From NCBI RefSeq assembly GCF_025060895.1, contig NZ_JANZKV010000062.1, positions 23,604 through 87,603 on the forward strand: 64,000 nucleotides of DNA, in the 5' to 3' direction. This DNA comes from Stieleria sedimenti. Lineage in GTDB: Bacteria; Planctomycetota; Planctomycetia; Pirellulales; Pirellulaceae. Below, in pieces: positions 37,701 through 46,486 of this stretch; the first letter of the stretch is position 1, and each line of letters starts with the position of its first letter. Position numbers and translations under genes: made by a program. Below the pieces are notes generated by a model. It saw only the letters and a program-made list of their open reading frames with translations, did not search any database and was not told the origin of the DNA.

Positions 37701-40521
37701 CGAAACCCACGGCAACGGAACGACGACGACTTACGTCCACGACATTGCCGGTCGGATCGAAACGGTGCTGAACGAGAGGGCCGATGGCACAGACAATTCA
37801 CGGTTCGACTACAGCTACGACACGCTCGGCCGTCGAGTCGGCATGGTGACGCTCGATGGCAGCTGGACGTACGAATACGACGCCAGCGGACAACTCATCC
37901 ACGCTATCTTTGCTTCCACCAATGCGGAGATTCCTGACCAGGATTTGATCTACGAATACGATTCCGCCGGAAACCGAATCCGCACCGTTCGAAACGGCGA
38001 AGAAACCATCTATGAAACCAACAACCTGAATCAGATCGTTTCCGCGGGCGATACAACTTTCCGTTACGACGTCGATGGCAATCTGATTCAGGAGTCGGGG
38101 CCGGACGGGGTGAAGTCCTATACCTATAACATCGAAAATCGGCTGATCCGCGTCGCAGCATCGGACGGAATTTGGGAATACGAATACGACGCATTTGGAA
38201 ATCGGATCGCTTCGATTGTGGACGGCGAGCGAACAGAATATCTGATCGATCCGGGTGGTGTCGGAAATGTGACCTCCGCTTTTGATCGTGAGGGACAGCG
38301 TGTGTCCTCTTATGTGTATGGCTATGGGCTTGAATCGCGAAACGATTTGAACGCCGTGTACTTCTTTGACTACGACGCTCTCGGGTCGACATCGGGCGTG
38401 TCTTCAACAGATGGCAATTACGTAAATCGGTACCTCTTTCTTCCATTCGGAGAATCGCTGTCAAGCATCGAATCGATTGAGAATGAATTTGAGTTTGTCG
38501 GCCGGGAGGGTGTGACAAACGAAAATAACAACTTGCATTTTATGAGAGACCGTTTTTACAACGCCCAGCGGGGCGATTTTCTTTCTATGGATCGTTTGCG
38601 TTTGACGAGTGGCGATGCAAACTTTTATCGGTACGCACTGAATTCGCCCCAAATGTTCTCTGATCCATTGGGGCTCAGTCCACGTGGACCAAACGCCACT
38701 GGCAGTGTCCCATGTACCCCAGAAAATGAACCTGTCGACATAACAGGTGTGTATTTATCTGGGGCAACTAGCAGTAGTCCTTGTTCACCGCAACCACCAC
38801 CGCCACTCCCCCCTCCGTGCCACGACAACGACGAAGGTGGTGAAAACAACCCGGAGCGCGAGCCTGTTGACATTACAGGTACCTATCTTGCAGGAAACAA
38901 TCCTGATTCATCGAAAGGACTGAGCCTCAACTCTTCCACAGGAAATTCTGCTCCTTGCAATAGTGGTGCGGTTGAGCCCCCGGATGCTCCCAGTTCCGGC
39001 GGTCGATCCGTGGACGAGGGGAGTGTCAGCCTTCGCCGTCCGACTGACCCCAACGAGAAAATATCTCTCACCGGATTCGGTGACTCCGGGTTTGTTACTG
39101 CCGACGATTTGATTCCCTATCGCGTCAAATTCGAAAACCTGGGACCCGGCAGTGAACCGACACCAGCGCGTCCGGCGACGGCTCCGGCTCAGCGCGTGGT
39201 GATCACGGACGAACTTTCCGAAGACCTCGACTGGTCAACCTTGCAGTTCACCCAGTATGGCTTTGGTGACTATTTGGTGATCCTCGACGATCCCAGCCAA
39301 TACCATTTCGAAACGCTTGAGGTGGAAATCGACGGAGAATCCTTCCAGGTGGAAGTCGAACTGAGCTTGGATGCGGAAAATGGTGTCGTTCAAACCGTCT
39401 TTCAATCCATCGATCCCGAGTTCGGTTTGCCGCCGTTTGGATTGACAGGCATGCTTCCACCGGAAGACGGTAATGGCATCGGCCAGGGCTTCGTTGAGTT
39501 TGTCGTCCAAACGAATGCCGACCTGCCCACCGGTACCGAGATTCGCAACATCGCCGAGATCCGCTTCGATGGTGCGGAAATTATCGCCACCAACCAGGTC
39601 GATCCGTTGGATCCGTCCCAAGGAACGAGTCCCGATTTGGAGGCACTGGTGACCATCGATGCAGACGCACCGCAGAGCAACATCGCTCCGGCGGCGACGA
39701 CGACGAGCGGCGGTGAAATCTTGTTGGTCTGGTCCGGCGAAGACGGCGCGCAGCAGTCCGGTGTGCGCGACTACACGATCTACGTCGCCGAGGGCGGCGG
39801 CGATCCGGTCGCTTGGATCGAGCGAACCAACGAGACCCAGGCAACGTTTCCGATCACGCTAGGTACCCGGTATTCCTTCTTCAGCGTTGCAACTGACAAC
39901 GTTGGCAATGTCGAGCCCGAACCGGTACCGTTTGACTTAAACGTCGTCGGCGGTCCCGCCCCGACCGTCCGGCAAGTCATCGTCAACGGCGGCGACGCCC
40001 AACGCTCCACCGTTGACGAAGTGACCGTTGTGTTCGATCGCGTGGTCGAGATCGATGACAGCCAAACCGTCCCGTTCGAAGTCGTTAACGTCGATTCAGG
40101 CGATTCCGTCGGTCTCGCGTACACGATCAGCCAATCGGATGGAAAAACGATCGTCGATTTGACCTTCCTCCCCGGCCCCTCGGTGAATGCCGCGGGAGGC
40201 TTGATCGATGGTAACTACCAGCTGCGAGTGCTTTCGCGATACGTCGTCGGTGACGGCTTGATCATGGACGGCGATGCGGACGGGGCGAGTGGTGACGACT
40301 ACGTCTTTGGCTCCCAGGCCGCCGATGCCTTCTTCCGCTTTTTCGGTGACACCGATGGTGATCGCGACGTCGATGGACAGGACTATGGAAGGTTCGGTTT
40401 GACATTCCTGAAACGATCCGGAGAGACAGGATTCAACGCCGAATTGGACTTCGATAGCGACGGCGACGTCGACGGCCAAGATTACGGAGTATTCGGGCTG
40501 AACTTTCTTCAAACCATCTAA
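31714..40521 (+). CDS. Giant LEPR-XLL / RHS-YD repeat / dockerin surface protein
   Basis: Single frame of about 2935 residues. Residues 17-28 (RLETLENRRVLA) form the planctomycete LEPR-XLL N-terminal signature. Next come autotransporter-like beta-repeats, including a 215-residue unit present twice in full and once in part (about 127-690), then pre-peptidase-like beta-sandwiches (about 870-1290; VDEWTFYGRAGS, VDRWTFTAES). YD repeats follow (about 1629-2179; YEYDAAGRRTRL, YDYDNVGRLSRL), then an RHS core (about 2212-2325) ending FLSMDRLRLT and SPQMFSDPLGL. Past the core there is no toxin-like tip: two EPVDITG motifs flank a proline-rich linker, then DUF11/FN3-like domains and two dockerin-like calcium loops (DTDGDRDVDGQDYG, DFDSDGDVDGQDYG) at the very end. 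Likely cell-surface or secreted. Starts at 31615, 31630 and 31678 are possible; 31714 has an AAGG site 6 nt upstream. Confidence 0.9.
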   Translation: MFRDSQASARKRSRKLRLETLENRRVLATILWDGGAGTSNWHDADNWVGDVLPGVADDVVIDLPDAGTIQSSSNVTINSLNSETASLKLFGGTFSIRGQSHIAHGLNLRSVLNTQGDLTVGGSVILGHVIPNGTSTQHLFGTISGAGDLIVNGQLDWWIGTMDGSGKTIVNGQLTIAERNPFRQVSRLQRVLENSGEGLITSNDFVLGRQSSSGGTLRNLPGATLTLEGGALISAEGSEPNLVDNQGTMIRVGSGTSRIDASLDNSGTIRVSEGTLQLNVVGIFPTASTTNSGALELDSGRLFVAAPIAFDAGTTVTGPGLLEVRSTLTINEDVTIENLKLGHVVPNGTSTQHLFGTISGAGDLTVNGELDWWIGTMDGTGTTIVNGQLTIAERNSFRQVSRLQRVLENNGQGLITSNDFVLGRQSSSGGTLRNLPGARLTLEGGALISAEGSEPNLVDNQGTMIRVGSGTSRIDASLDNSGTIRVSEGTLQLNVVGIFPTASTTNSGALELDSGRLFVAAPIAFDAGTTVMGSGLLDLRSTLTVNEDVAIENLKLGHVIPNGTSTQHLFGTISGAGDLTVNGELDWWIGTMDGSGKTIVNGQLTIAERNPFRQVSRLQRVLENNGEGLITSNDFVLGRQSSSGGTLRNLPGATLTIEGDAFIGAEGSEPNLVDNQGTVIRLGSGTSRIDADLQNNGMAILDGGSLALSNVTNDSGGTIGVLGGTLTIDGNLTLGDTSGISTRPTGTIVLKGSLASASPAETLFTPDGTLVFEKASGSFSPYALEAMGRDLGPVADGFDKNFSFGTVEVRSESRVVRLRDNEDNAPGASPEAVYIDTLYVDSSSTLDTNGVPLYVRQALIEGTVIGDYTVVDDSGPLIFNSNNPGTISKVNEVDEWTFYGRAGSAVTLIADPGSTSSYGVVPPNLDGMTLTLIAPDGSQVISDESATVGQQLVLNGVPLNPEGVYRVQVEANGLAASGIGNYSLAAYEATVDTSTLILNQPETGSLESPYSVDRWTFTAESNDQIRFDLLASNVRGLNFELTGPEGWVGFTGQTVDSPLISLPATGTYVLEATTGGKDDGVFSFEVEKTNATELVLGQATAGTLPGAGSAMLYRFNVTDPGPISIELSDTAQDNRNELYVGFGSPPNRRRFNFAATEESSSQSLDISYANPGQWYVLVYGQSTATGSPFTITASSEEARLDSVVPQSSLQLPSAFLSLEGLGFLPGTMVELIDPATLGVFAASEVTISNPKRITAEFDLSSLSAKSYDVQITLPDLSTRTLSQAFEIVAETDASFEADLIVPRRGINIAGGGILYLEYANTGDVPIPAPVLTVEPANPDNAYPALMTLDKSEYQSRFWSSVESDSIGTSVRIYAQGESAGFLQPGEQVSVPIYYRAVGDANGRDSTLTVRVREAGDSEAVDWPTYIAESKPETDSEEAWNAVAGNLVTLLGNTWDEYINTLSDNASYLDRLGREVSDVDELFDFIYQQANGIGVVPVLASATDASVPVPGIGLSHSRSFGNTITQRYSVGPFGRGWQAPSQAALEVDGDGIVRVIEPGGFLRSFEPDRRYFNRFVSGPEEIGTLVPIGGDVYQLVEASGLVRQFGSDGALQFTEGTDGNRLSFGYTDGNLSALTHSSGESITIAYNAEGLIDRVTDSSGWSTSYTYDPAHQLLLSATNPAGTTMYAYVTGQGPQRQFALASIEDATGVTTSFEYDALGRLAASFLGTDEGRVEYAYGKAGRVATVDEAHNRLIYSFDQVGGISRLEDTTGSYLLFDYDIAGNLIRTTDTFGATEEFSWNRSRQLLSVSDQLRGELRFAPGGPNNQPLSFTDSRGNTIRYQLDPAGNLLGRIFPDGSIERFEYDDGGSLIATNNRRNQQITRTVNSLGQLTREDFPDGSANIYTYDVRNRLESVDNRGAVTTYNYDSADRVTRIDYPKSRWLAYEYDAAGRRTRLEDHTGHVVQYDYDNVGRLSRLLDASDELIVTYDYDDAGRLSRETHGNGTTTTYVHDIAGRIETVLNERADGTDNSRFDYSYDTLGRRVGMVTLDGSWTYEYDASGQLIHAIFASTNAEIPDQDLIYEYDSAGNRIRTVRNGEETIYETNNLNQIVSAGDTTFRYDVDGNLIQESGPDGVKSYTYNIENRLIRVAASDGIWEYEYDAFGNRIASIVDGERTEYLIDPGGVGNVTSAFDREGQRVSSYVYGYGLESRNDLNAVYFFDYDALGSTSGVSSTDGNYVNRYLFLPFGESLSSIESIENEFEFVGREGVTNENNNLHFMRDRFYNAQRGDFLSMDRLRLTSGDANFYRYALNSPQMFSDPLGLSPRGPNATGSVPCTPENEPVDITGVYLSGATSSSPCSPQPPPPLPPPCHDNDEGGENNPEREPVDITGTYLAGNNPDSSKGLSLNSSTGNSAPCNSGAVEPPDAPSSGGRSVDEGSVSLRRPTDPNEKISLTGFGDSGFVTADDLIPYRVKFENLGPGSEPTPARPATAPAQRVVITDELSEDLDWSTLQFTQYGFGDYLVILDDPSQYHFETLEVEIDGESFQVEVELSLDAENGVVQTVFQSIDPEFGLPPFGLTGMLPPEDGNGIGQGFVEFVVQTNADLPTGTEIRNIAEIRFDGAEIIATNQVDPLDPSQGTSPDLEALVTIDADAPQSNIAPAATTTSGGEILLVWSGEDGAQQSGVRDYTIYVAEGGGDPVAWIERTNETQATFPITLGTRYSFFSVATDNVGNVEPEPVPFDLNVVGGPAPTVRQVIVNGGDAQRSTVDEVTVVFDRVVEIDDSQTVPFEVVNVDSGDSVGLAYTISQSDGKTIVDLTFLPGPSVNAAGGLIDGNYQLRVLSRYVVGDGLIMDGDADGASGDDYVFGSQAADAFFRFFGDTDGDRDVDGQDYGRFGLTFLKRSGETGFNAELDFDSDGDVDGQDYGVFGLNFLQTI
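32092..33785 (+). repeat. 645-bp near-identical tandem repeat inside the giant gene
   Basis: Units begin at 32092, 32737 and 33382, each with a gg(c/t)ca(c/t)gt(g/t) start followed by cccaa(c/t)gg(g/c)acaagcacgca, giving an exact 645-bp (215-codon) period. Units 1 and 2 are full length; unit 3 matches to about 33785 and then diverges. Long stretches are identical at DNA level, including silent sites, pointing to recent duplication or gene conversion. The frame is preserved throughout. Confidence 0.92.
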
Positions 40522-40654
40522 ATGGTTACAGCTTTGGGCAACGTCGCATTTGGTAGGCAGGCGACCAACAAGTGCCACCCATACTTTCTCGGCACGCGAC
40601 CGCTTTTTTTGCCTACTTTTATCTTGCCCAGTTCACCTTGGTGAGATTGCCATG

Positions 40655-40915
40655 GCTCGGAAACCTCGCTTGGAAGTGGTGGATCCTGCTGAATTTGGTT
40701 CACATCGGAACGTTGTCCCACTATCGTTGACTTATTCCGCAGACCGCAGAGCTTCACCGAGTGGAGGCAACGGGCAATGCGCGATTCCGCAGCACCGCCG
40801 CGGGCCTGGGCATGGCAGCATGGTGATGCCGCCGGTGGTCGGGAGCGGGGCGGTCGTGGTTCTGAAGTGGACGCGATGGTGTAACCTTTTCACGAAAGTT
40901 CGCCGGCGCGTTTGA
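40655..40915 (+). pseudogene. Possible transposase N-terminal remnant
   Basis: In the 462-base gap after the giant gene, a frame from ATG 40655 begins MARKPRLEVVDPAEFG. As I recall the family, planctomycete IS200-like/REP-associated transposases open with a near-identical MARKPRxEVVDP phrase before YHCxNRC, which is absent here; after about 16 residues the frame turns into low-complexity sequence (SPSGGNGQCAIPQHRR). It therefore looks like a 5' stub of a lost transposase gene, joined to unrelated sequence. A chance match cannot be excluded. No terminal repeats were found. Confidence 0.3.
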
Positions 40916-40983
40916 TGCCGAAGACGGTGGGGCTTAGAATCAAGCCGACCGTGAAGCATCATCGCATCAGCAGAGACTATCAA

Positions 40984-41856
40984 ATGCCAGCGAAACAAAC
41001 TCTTTACGTGAAGTGTCTGGCAATGCTTGTTGCACTTGCCGCTCACTCGGTTCGGGCTCAGGATTCCGAAGAAACATCGCTCGGTCGACTGGTGCATGAG
41101 ATCTGCGATGAGGAGGCCGATCGGTACACCGTCACGATGCCGGATGGTGTCGCACTGAGCCGAGTTCCCCGCTCACTATTGCGTTGGTCGAAGGCAACGC
41201 AAGGTTCCGCATTCGGCGACACCTACATCTGGACGCACCAAGGGTGCGCTGAAGCAATCGTTTCGATTTACGCAGTGACGTCGAAGAGAATTTTTGATGC
41301 AGAGTTTCAGTCGCTCAGCGACGAGACGTTCACGATGCATCGAGACGGCATCCCAAAATGGTCGCCCGCGAAGCCGGGTGTCGAATTTCGCCCGATCGCC
41401 GACATTCGGCCGCCGACGAACTCGGCGACTACGCGACTCGGTCAGATGAATCGGATCGCGCGTCAATTCCGCGCCGAGTTTTCTCCACACACTGCGCCTG
41501 ACGAAATTTCTCGTCTGCGGCTGCTGTCCAAACCGTTGTATCGATACGAGAGCACGAATGAGAAGATCCTCGACGGAGCCGTTTACGGATTTGTCGACTC
41601 GACGGATCCGGAACTGCTACTGGTCATCGAAGCTCGACGCACCGATGCAGGATCCACGTGGGTTTATTCGCCGGCGCGGTCGCGTCATGACCAGCTCCGC
41701 TTGTACTATAGAGACGAGCTTGTCTGGGACGTGCCTCGCCTGGCACCGCCCTGGGGTAACATTCGCAATCCGGACCGGCCCTATTTCAATCTGCAATTGG
41801 CGAGGCTGTTGCCACCCGACCAGTGGCAGCGGATCCAAGAAGCCATCGATCGTTGA
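40984..41856 (+). CDS. Secreted protein of unknown function
   Basis: About 290 residues with a signal peptide (about 1-25, KCLAMLVALAAHSVRA) ending before QDSEE. The rest is a soluble mixed domain with no family I can name. Conserved-looking features are DGVALSRVPRSLLRWSK, YIWTHQGCAEAIVSIY, PLYRYESTNEKILDGAVYGF, DPELLLVIEARR and ELVWDVPRLAPPWGNI. I have the impression of a planctomycete-wide family with the DGA(V)F...LLVIEAR and VW motifs, but no function is established. ATG 40984 is preferred over an ATG at 40915 because it starts the leader. It lies between the giant gene and the fucose locus, apparently transcribed alone. Confidence 0.6.
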   Translation: MPAKQTLYVKCLAMLVALAAHSVRAQDSEETSLGRLVHEICDEEADRYTVTMPDGVALSRVPRSLLRWSKATQGSAFGDTYIWTHQGCAEAIVSIYAVTSKRIFDAEFQSLSDETFTMHRDGIPKWSPAKPGVEFRPIADIRPPTNSATTRLGQMNRIARQFRAEFSPHTAPDEISRLRLLSKPLYRYESTNEKILDGAVYGFVDSTDPELLLVIEARRTDAGSTWVYSPARSRHDQLRLYYRDELVWDVPRLAPPWGNIRNPDRPYFNLQLARLLPPDQWQRIQEAIDR

Positions 41857-42487
41857 ACATGTCGCAGGGACGGCAGACAATCTAGCGGCAGAAGCCACAG
41901 GCTGTGGTCAGGGTTGGCTTTGTGCGCCAGAAAGCCCACTGCAGCCGGCAGGCTGATTCTTCAGGCCCTCTCCTCTCCAGGGTCGATCCGCCCAGTCGCC
42001 GGTGTTGTCTGCTGTGCCGCCGATGGCAAATCAATCGATTTTCGTCTGGCGTTCGCCGGATGGGTCGGGTGAATGGAACGCGATCGACTTGCCTGTCACT
42101 CTCCGCGACCCCAGCTTTTGGGTGGCCCTTTTTGCCAGTTATGAACTGTCTGGGCAACCTGCTCGCTTCGATCAATCCGATCTAACGGACGACACCCACC
42201 GATGGCTTGGCGTACCCGCGGATCCCTGGCTTCCTTGCATCCGCGGGTACGCTTTGCCATCCGTGGGCTGCCTTCGCTACCGCTTCAAAACGAAGGTTCA
42301 TGATCCCGATGCGCCAATGTCGCATTCATCAGCTCCATTGACGCAAAACGTTCTTTACGAACAGGACCGTGTCGGTAAGTTGAATCAGGTCCCCGATTGT
42401 CGGAATCCTGGGCCGCGGCGGAACGCTGCACCGAAATGCATTGCCCAGCTGGGCATCCGACGAGTTCATCCTTGGAACCTGAAGCGA
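41857..42487. other. Gap with a palindromic repeat and an orphan coding-like fragment
   Basis: The 630-base gap before the first fucosidase contains an imperfect palindrome at about 42200-42265: gatggcttggcgtacccgcggat pairs with atccgcgggtacgctttgccatc. This resembles family B and a half-copy at 25.1 kb. From ATG 42023 a frame reads MANQSIFVWRSPDGSGEWN... for about 60 residues with plausible codon use before entering the repeat. It is continuous with the fucosidase frame but has no recognised family, so it is treated as a possible gene fragment, not part of the fucosidase. Confidence 0.35.
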
Positions 42488-44344
42488 ATGCCCGATCGAA
42501 ACAAACAGCCACGATTCCCTTCATCGCTCGCTCGACTGCGTTCCGCGCGACACGGGCTTTTTGTCTTGGTCGCCGTGGTCTTCGCCACCAGCCGCACCAC
42601 CACGCAGCATCTTTCGGCGCAGCGCCCCGCAGCCCAGCCGACAGCGACTCAGCAGCCCACCGAATCGCCGGACGCGAACGCCTCGCGGATCGCGTGGTGG
42701 CGTGAAGCGAAATTCGGCATGTTCGTGCACTGGGGCGTCTACTCGGTCGTCGGCGGTCAATACAAAGGCCAGGAATTGCCCAACAGCGCCGAATGGATGA
42801 TGGCACGCGGCAAAATCCCGATCGCCGAATACGAACAATACGCCAAGCAATTCAACCCGACGGCATTTGACGCCGACAAGTTCGTCGGACTGGCCAAGCG
42901 CGCCGGCATGAAGTACTTGGTCATCACGGCCAAGCACCACGACGGCTTTGCGATGTTCGACTCCAAAGCGACCGCTTACAACGTGGTCGACTTCAGCCCC
43001 TTTGGCCGCGACATCATGAGCGAGCTGGCCGAGGCCTGCCAAAAGCAAGGCATCAAGTTTGGGTTCTATTATTCCCAGGCTCAAGATTGGCATCATCCGG
43101 GTGGATTCGGCAACGGTTGGGACAAAACCATCAAGCGAGTCAGCAGTGACCAATACGTGAGTGAAAAGGCGGTGCCGGAGGTGCGGCAGTTGCTGACCGA
43201 ATACGGCCCGATCGGGATCTTCTGGTGGGACACCCCGCGGGCGATGAGCGAAGCAGCGTTCAATAGCTTGCATTCGCTGACCAAACTTCAACCCGATGTC
43301 CTGACCAACGACCGACTGGGAGAAAACTTTCCGGGTGACTACAAGACGTTTGAGCGGAATATTCCCAGGCAAGCACCGCACGGCAAAGACTGGGAGGTCT
43401 GCATGCCGATCAGCGGCAGCTGGGGATACAAGAAGTCCGACACGGATTTCAAATCCACCCGCACGCTGATTCGGAATCTGGCCGACATCGCCAGCAAGGG
43501 CGGAAACTATCTGCTCAACGTGAGCCCGACGGGAACGGGCACACTGTTGCCCCAGGCGGTCGAACGGCTGGAGCAAATCGGACAATGGATGCAAACCAAC
43601 GGAGAATCGATTTACGGCACGACAGCCAGCCTGATCGGCAAGCCGGATTGGGGACGCTGCACGGCCAAGGCGACCGGTGACAGCACGGCGCTGTACTTGC
43701 ACGTGTTCGACTGGCCGCAAGACGGCAAGTTGGTCATCCGTGGGCTGGAAAACGACGTCCAATCGGCCAGTCTTCTCGACGGCGGTCAAATTCTTTCCAC
43801 CCAGACGGTCGACGACGGCGTTCTGGTCAGCGTGCCTGCAGATCCGCCGGACGCCGACGACAGCGTGATCAAACTGGTCGTCAGCGGAACGCCGGAAGTC
43901 CGATCGCTGTTGCCCACACCTGGAAAAGACGGTGTGCTCGAACTTTTTGCCGACCAAGCCTTCATTCACAACAACGAAGGCAGTCGCGATGCCGGCCTTC
44001 GCGAACACGACGGAATCCCGCACGTCGGATACTGGTTGGACGACCAGGCCTGGGTCGAATGGGAGATCGAAATTCGCGAACCCGGCGTCTACCAGGTTTC
44101 CGCCGTGATGTCCGTTCAAGAATCTCAAACCGAATTCCGGGTGTCGGTCAACGATTCACAGCTCTCCGCGTCCGTCCCCTCCACCGGCAGCTATGGCCGC
44201 TACGTCCGACGAGATCTGGGCACGATCCGGGTCAGCCAGGCCGGGCGGAAGAGTGTCCGCGTCATCCCCGCTCCCGGCTCGTGGCAGCCCATGAATCTGA
44301 GGCAATTGACGCTCAAACGCGAGGGCAAAACAGACGCCGATTGA
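42488..44344 (+). CDS. Secreted alpha-L-fucosidase (GH29)
   Basis: Exo-alpha-L-fucosidase of glycoside hydrolase family 29, releasing L-fucose from glycans outside the cytoplasm. About 618 residues. The signal peptide is Arg-rich then hydrophobic (GLFVLVAVVFATS, about 24-36). The TIM barrel contains REAKFGMFVHWGVYSVVGG, KYLVITAKHHDGFAMFDS (substrate-binding HH), FGFYYSQAQDWHHPGG and IGIFWWDTPRAM, where Asp about 248 is the nucleophile position. GGNYLLNVSPTGTG is another family mark. The C-terminal 150 residues form a beta-sandwich, probably carbohydrate-binding. ATG 42488 begins the leader; the longer frame runs through the intergenic repeat. First gene of a plus-strand fucose cluster with fucI, an aldolase and a second GH29. 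Confidence 0.93.
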   Translation: MPDRNKQPRFPSSLARLRSARHGLFVLVAVVFATSRTTTQHLSAQRPAAQPTATQQPTESPDANASRIAWWREAKFGMFVHWGVYSVVGGQYKGQELPNSAEWMMARGKIPIAEYEQYAKQFNPTAFDADKFVGLAKRAGMKYLVITAKHHDGFAMFDSKATAYNVVDFSPFGRDIMSELAEACQKQGIKFGFYYSQAQDWHHPGGFGNGWDKTIKRVSSDQYVSEKAVPEVRQLLTEYGPIGIFWWDTPRAMSEAAFNSLHSLTKLQPDVLTNDRLGENFPGDYKTFERNIPRQAPHGKDWEVCMPISGSWGYKKSDTDFKSTRTLIRNLADIASKGGNYLLNVSPTGTGTLLPQAVERLEQIGQWMQTNGESIYGTTASLIGKPDWGRCTAKATGDSTALYLHVFDWPQDGKLVIRGLENDVQSASLLDGGQILSTQTVDDGVLVSVPADPPDADDSVIKLVVSGTPEVRSLLPTPGKDGVLELFADQAFIHNNEGSRDAGLREHDGIPHVGYWLDDQAWVEWEIEIREPGVYQVSAVMSVQESQTEFRVSVNDSQLSASVPSTGSYGRYVRRDLGTIRVSQAGRKSVRVIPAPGSWQPMNLRQLTLKREGKTDAD

Positions 44345-44493
44345 TCACCACCCGACGACCATCACCGGTCGAGCTTTGGCAGCCGTTGCTGTATCATTCG
44401 ACTCGCCAAAAGCTTGCTTTACCACCATCGCCATCTTCGGATTAGCGGTCCACCTGTTCTCCGTCAGAAGGGAATCGTCCAAAAACCTCCATC

Positions 44494-46305
44494 ATGAATA
44501 CACCTTCACCCTCTCCCAGCGTTTGGAACGGCAACCTGCCCAAGATCGGCATCCGACCCACGATCGATGGACGACTCGGCGGCGTCCGTGAATCGCTCGA
44601 GGACCAGACGATGAATCTGGCGAAACGAGTGGCCGAATTGATCAGCAGCAATGTTCGCTATCCCAACGGCGAACCGGCCGAGTGCGTGATTGCCGAGACG
44701 TGCATCGGCGGCGTCGCGGAGGCCAGCCGCTGCGAAGACCTGTTTCGTCGCGAGAACGTGGGGCTGTCGTTGACCGTCACCCCGTGCTGGTGTTACGGAT
44801 CGGAAACGATGGACATGGACCCGCTACGCCCCAAAGCGGTGTTCGGTTTCAATGGTACCGAACGCCCGGGCGCCGTTTATCTGGCGGCGGTCCTGGCCGG
44901 ACACTCGCAAAAAGGCTTCCCCGCATTCGGCATCTATGGACGCGACGTCCAGAACGCGGGAGACGCGGCGATGCCCGCCGATGTGCAAACGAAGATCCTG
45001 GATTTCGCCCGCTGCGGTCTGGCAGCGGCGTTGATGCGAGGCAAGTCCTACCTGTCGATGGGCGGAACGTCGATGGGCATCGCCGGTTCGATGGTCGACT
45101 ACTCGTTCTGGGAAAAATGGTTGGGCATGCGTGTCGAAGACATCGACATGAGCGAGTTCATTGGACGGATGAACAAGGGCCAATTCGATCAGGCCGAATA
45201 CGAAACGGCACTCGGCTGGGTAAAAGAGAACTGTCCCGAAGGCGACGATTACAACAGCGATGCCACCAAACGTTCCCGCGAACAACTCGACGGCGAGTGG
45301 TCGGATGGTGTGAAGATGGCGTTGATCGCCCGCGACTTGATGGTCGGCAACCCGAAACTGGCCGAGATGGGACTGAACGAACAAGCTCACGGGCACGGCG
45401 CGATCGCATCCGGATTCCAAGGCCAGCGTCAATGGACGGATCATTTTCCCAACGGGGACTTCATGGAAGCGATCCTCAATACCTCGTTCGACTGGAACGG
45501 CAAACGCGCCCCGTACATCGTCGCCACCGAAAACGATGCCATGAATGCGGCGACCATGTTGTTCGGTCATCTGCTGACTAATTCGGCTCAGGTGTTCGCC
45601 GACCTGCGGACGTACTGGAGCCCGGACGCGGTCGCGTCAGTCTGTGACGGTTATCGGCTTGATGGGATGGCCGGCGACGGTCTGCTGCACCTGATCAACT
45701 CCGGGCCGGCGGCGTTGGATGGGACGGGCCAACAATCCGCCGCCGATGGCACGCCGACGATGAAGCCGTTCTGGGAAATCTCCGACGACGAAGTCGAAAA
45801 GTGCCTGAAGGCGACGACGTGGCATCCGTCGATCACCGAGTACTTCCCCGGCGGCGGCATGAGCACCCGCTTTAAAACACGCGGCGGCATGCCGGCGACG
45901 ATGACGCGAATCAATCTGGTCGATGGGCTCGGCCCTGCCCTGCAGATCGCCGAGGGACACACGATCGAACTGCCCGACGACGTCCACGACACGTTGGATC
46001 AGCGCACCAATCCGACTTGGCCGACGACGTGGTTCGCGCCGATGCTGACCGGTCGCGGCGCGTTCACCTCGACCTACGAAGTCATGAACCACTGGGGCGC
46101 CAACCACTGTGTGATGACCGCCGGACACGTCGGCCACCTGTTCATGACCTTGGCGTCGATCCTTCGAATTCCGGTCTACATGCACAACGTCGATCGGGCG
46201 CGTGTTTTCCGGCCGAGTGCTTGGAATGCTTTCGGGACCGACGACCTGGAGGGCGCCGACTTTCGGGCCTGCGAAAACTTCGGACCGCTGTACGGACGTA
46301 GATAG
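44494..46305 (+). CDS. fucI: L-fucose isomerase
   Basis: Cytoplasmic ketol isomerase converting L-fucose to L-fuculose, with manganese as usual cofactor. 603 residues, matching the roughly 590-residue FucI family. Hallmarks are [20 protein letters not shown] at the start, [36 protein letters not shown] and [17 protein letters not shown]. The catalytic and metal-binding part includes the [17 protein letters not shown] and [13 protein letters not shown] segments, with [20 protein letters not shown] near the C-terminus supplying the histidine ligand. No signal peptide, as expected. ATG 44494 has no strong ribosome-binding site. It lies 149 bases after the fucosidase and 178 before the class II aldolase on the same strand, so fucose released outside the cell is probably taken up and isomerised here. 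Confidence 0.96.
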   Translation: MNTPSPSPSVWNGNLPKIGIRPTIDGRLGGVRESLEDQTMNLAKRVAELISSNVRYPNGEPAECVIAETCIGGVAEASRCEDLFRRENVGLSLTVTPCWCYGSETMDMDPLRPKAVFGFNGTERPGAVYLAAVLAGHSQKGFPAFGIYGRDVQNAGDAAMPADVQTKILDFARCGLAAALMRGKSYLSMGGTSMGIAGSMVDYSFWEKWLGMRVEDIDMSEFIGRMNKGQFDQAEYETALGWVKENCPEGDDYNSDATKRSREQLDGEWSDGVKMALIARDLMVGNPKLAEMGLNEQAHGHGAIASGFQGQRQWTDHFPNGDFMEAILNTSFDWNGKRAPYIVATENDAMNAATMLFGHLLTNSAQVFADLRTYWSPDAVASVCDGYRLDGMAGDGLLHLINSGPAALDGTGQQSAADGTPTMKPFWEISDDEVEKCLKATTWHPSITEYFPGGGMSTRFKTRGGMPATMTRINLVDGLGPALQIAEGHTIELPDDVHDTLDQRTNPTWPTTWFAPMLTGRGAFTSTYEVMNHWGANHCVMTAGHVGHLFMTLASILRIPVYMHNVDRARVFRPSAWNAFGTDDLEGADFRACENFGPLYGRR

Positions 46306-46486
46306 CCTCTGCGGATTGTTTTCCGTGCGTTGCGAACGAGCTGAAAACCGCTCTCCCGCATCGAAGCGTCGTCGACGGCGAATCAGTTGACAGGACATCG
46401 TTGCCGTCACCCGGCGGCCGCCCACCACGCTGCGGCGAGCGTGGCTACGATCTACTTTTACCACCCCATGCTGGGCAACAGACGTG

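Noticed and set aside
42521-44128. 535-codon minus-strand frame opposite the first fucosidase
   Set aside because: The GH29 gene on the plus strand has all catalytic motifs; the antisense frame matches nothing recognisable.
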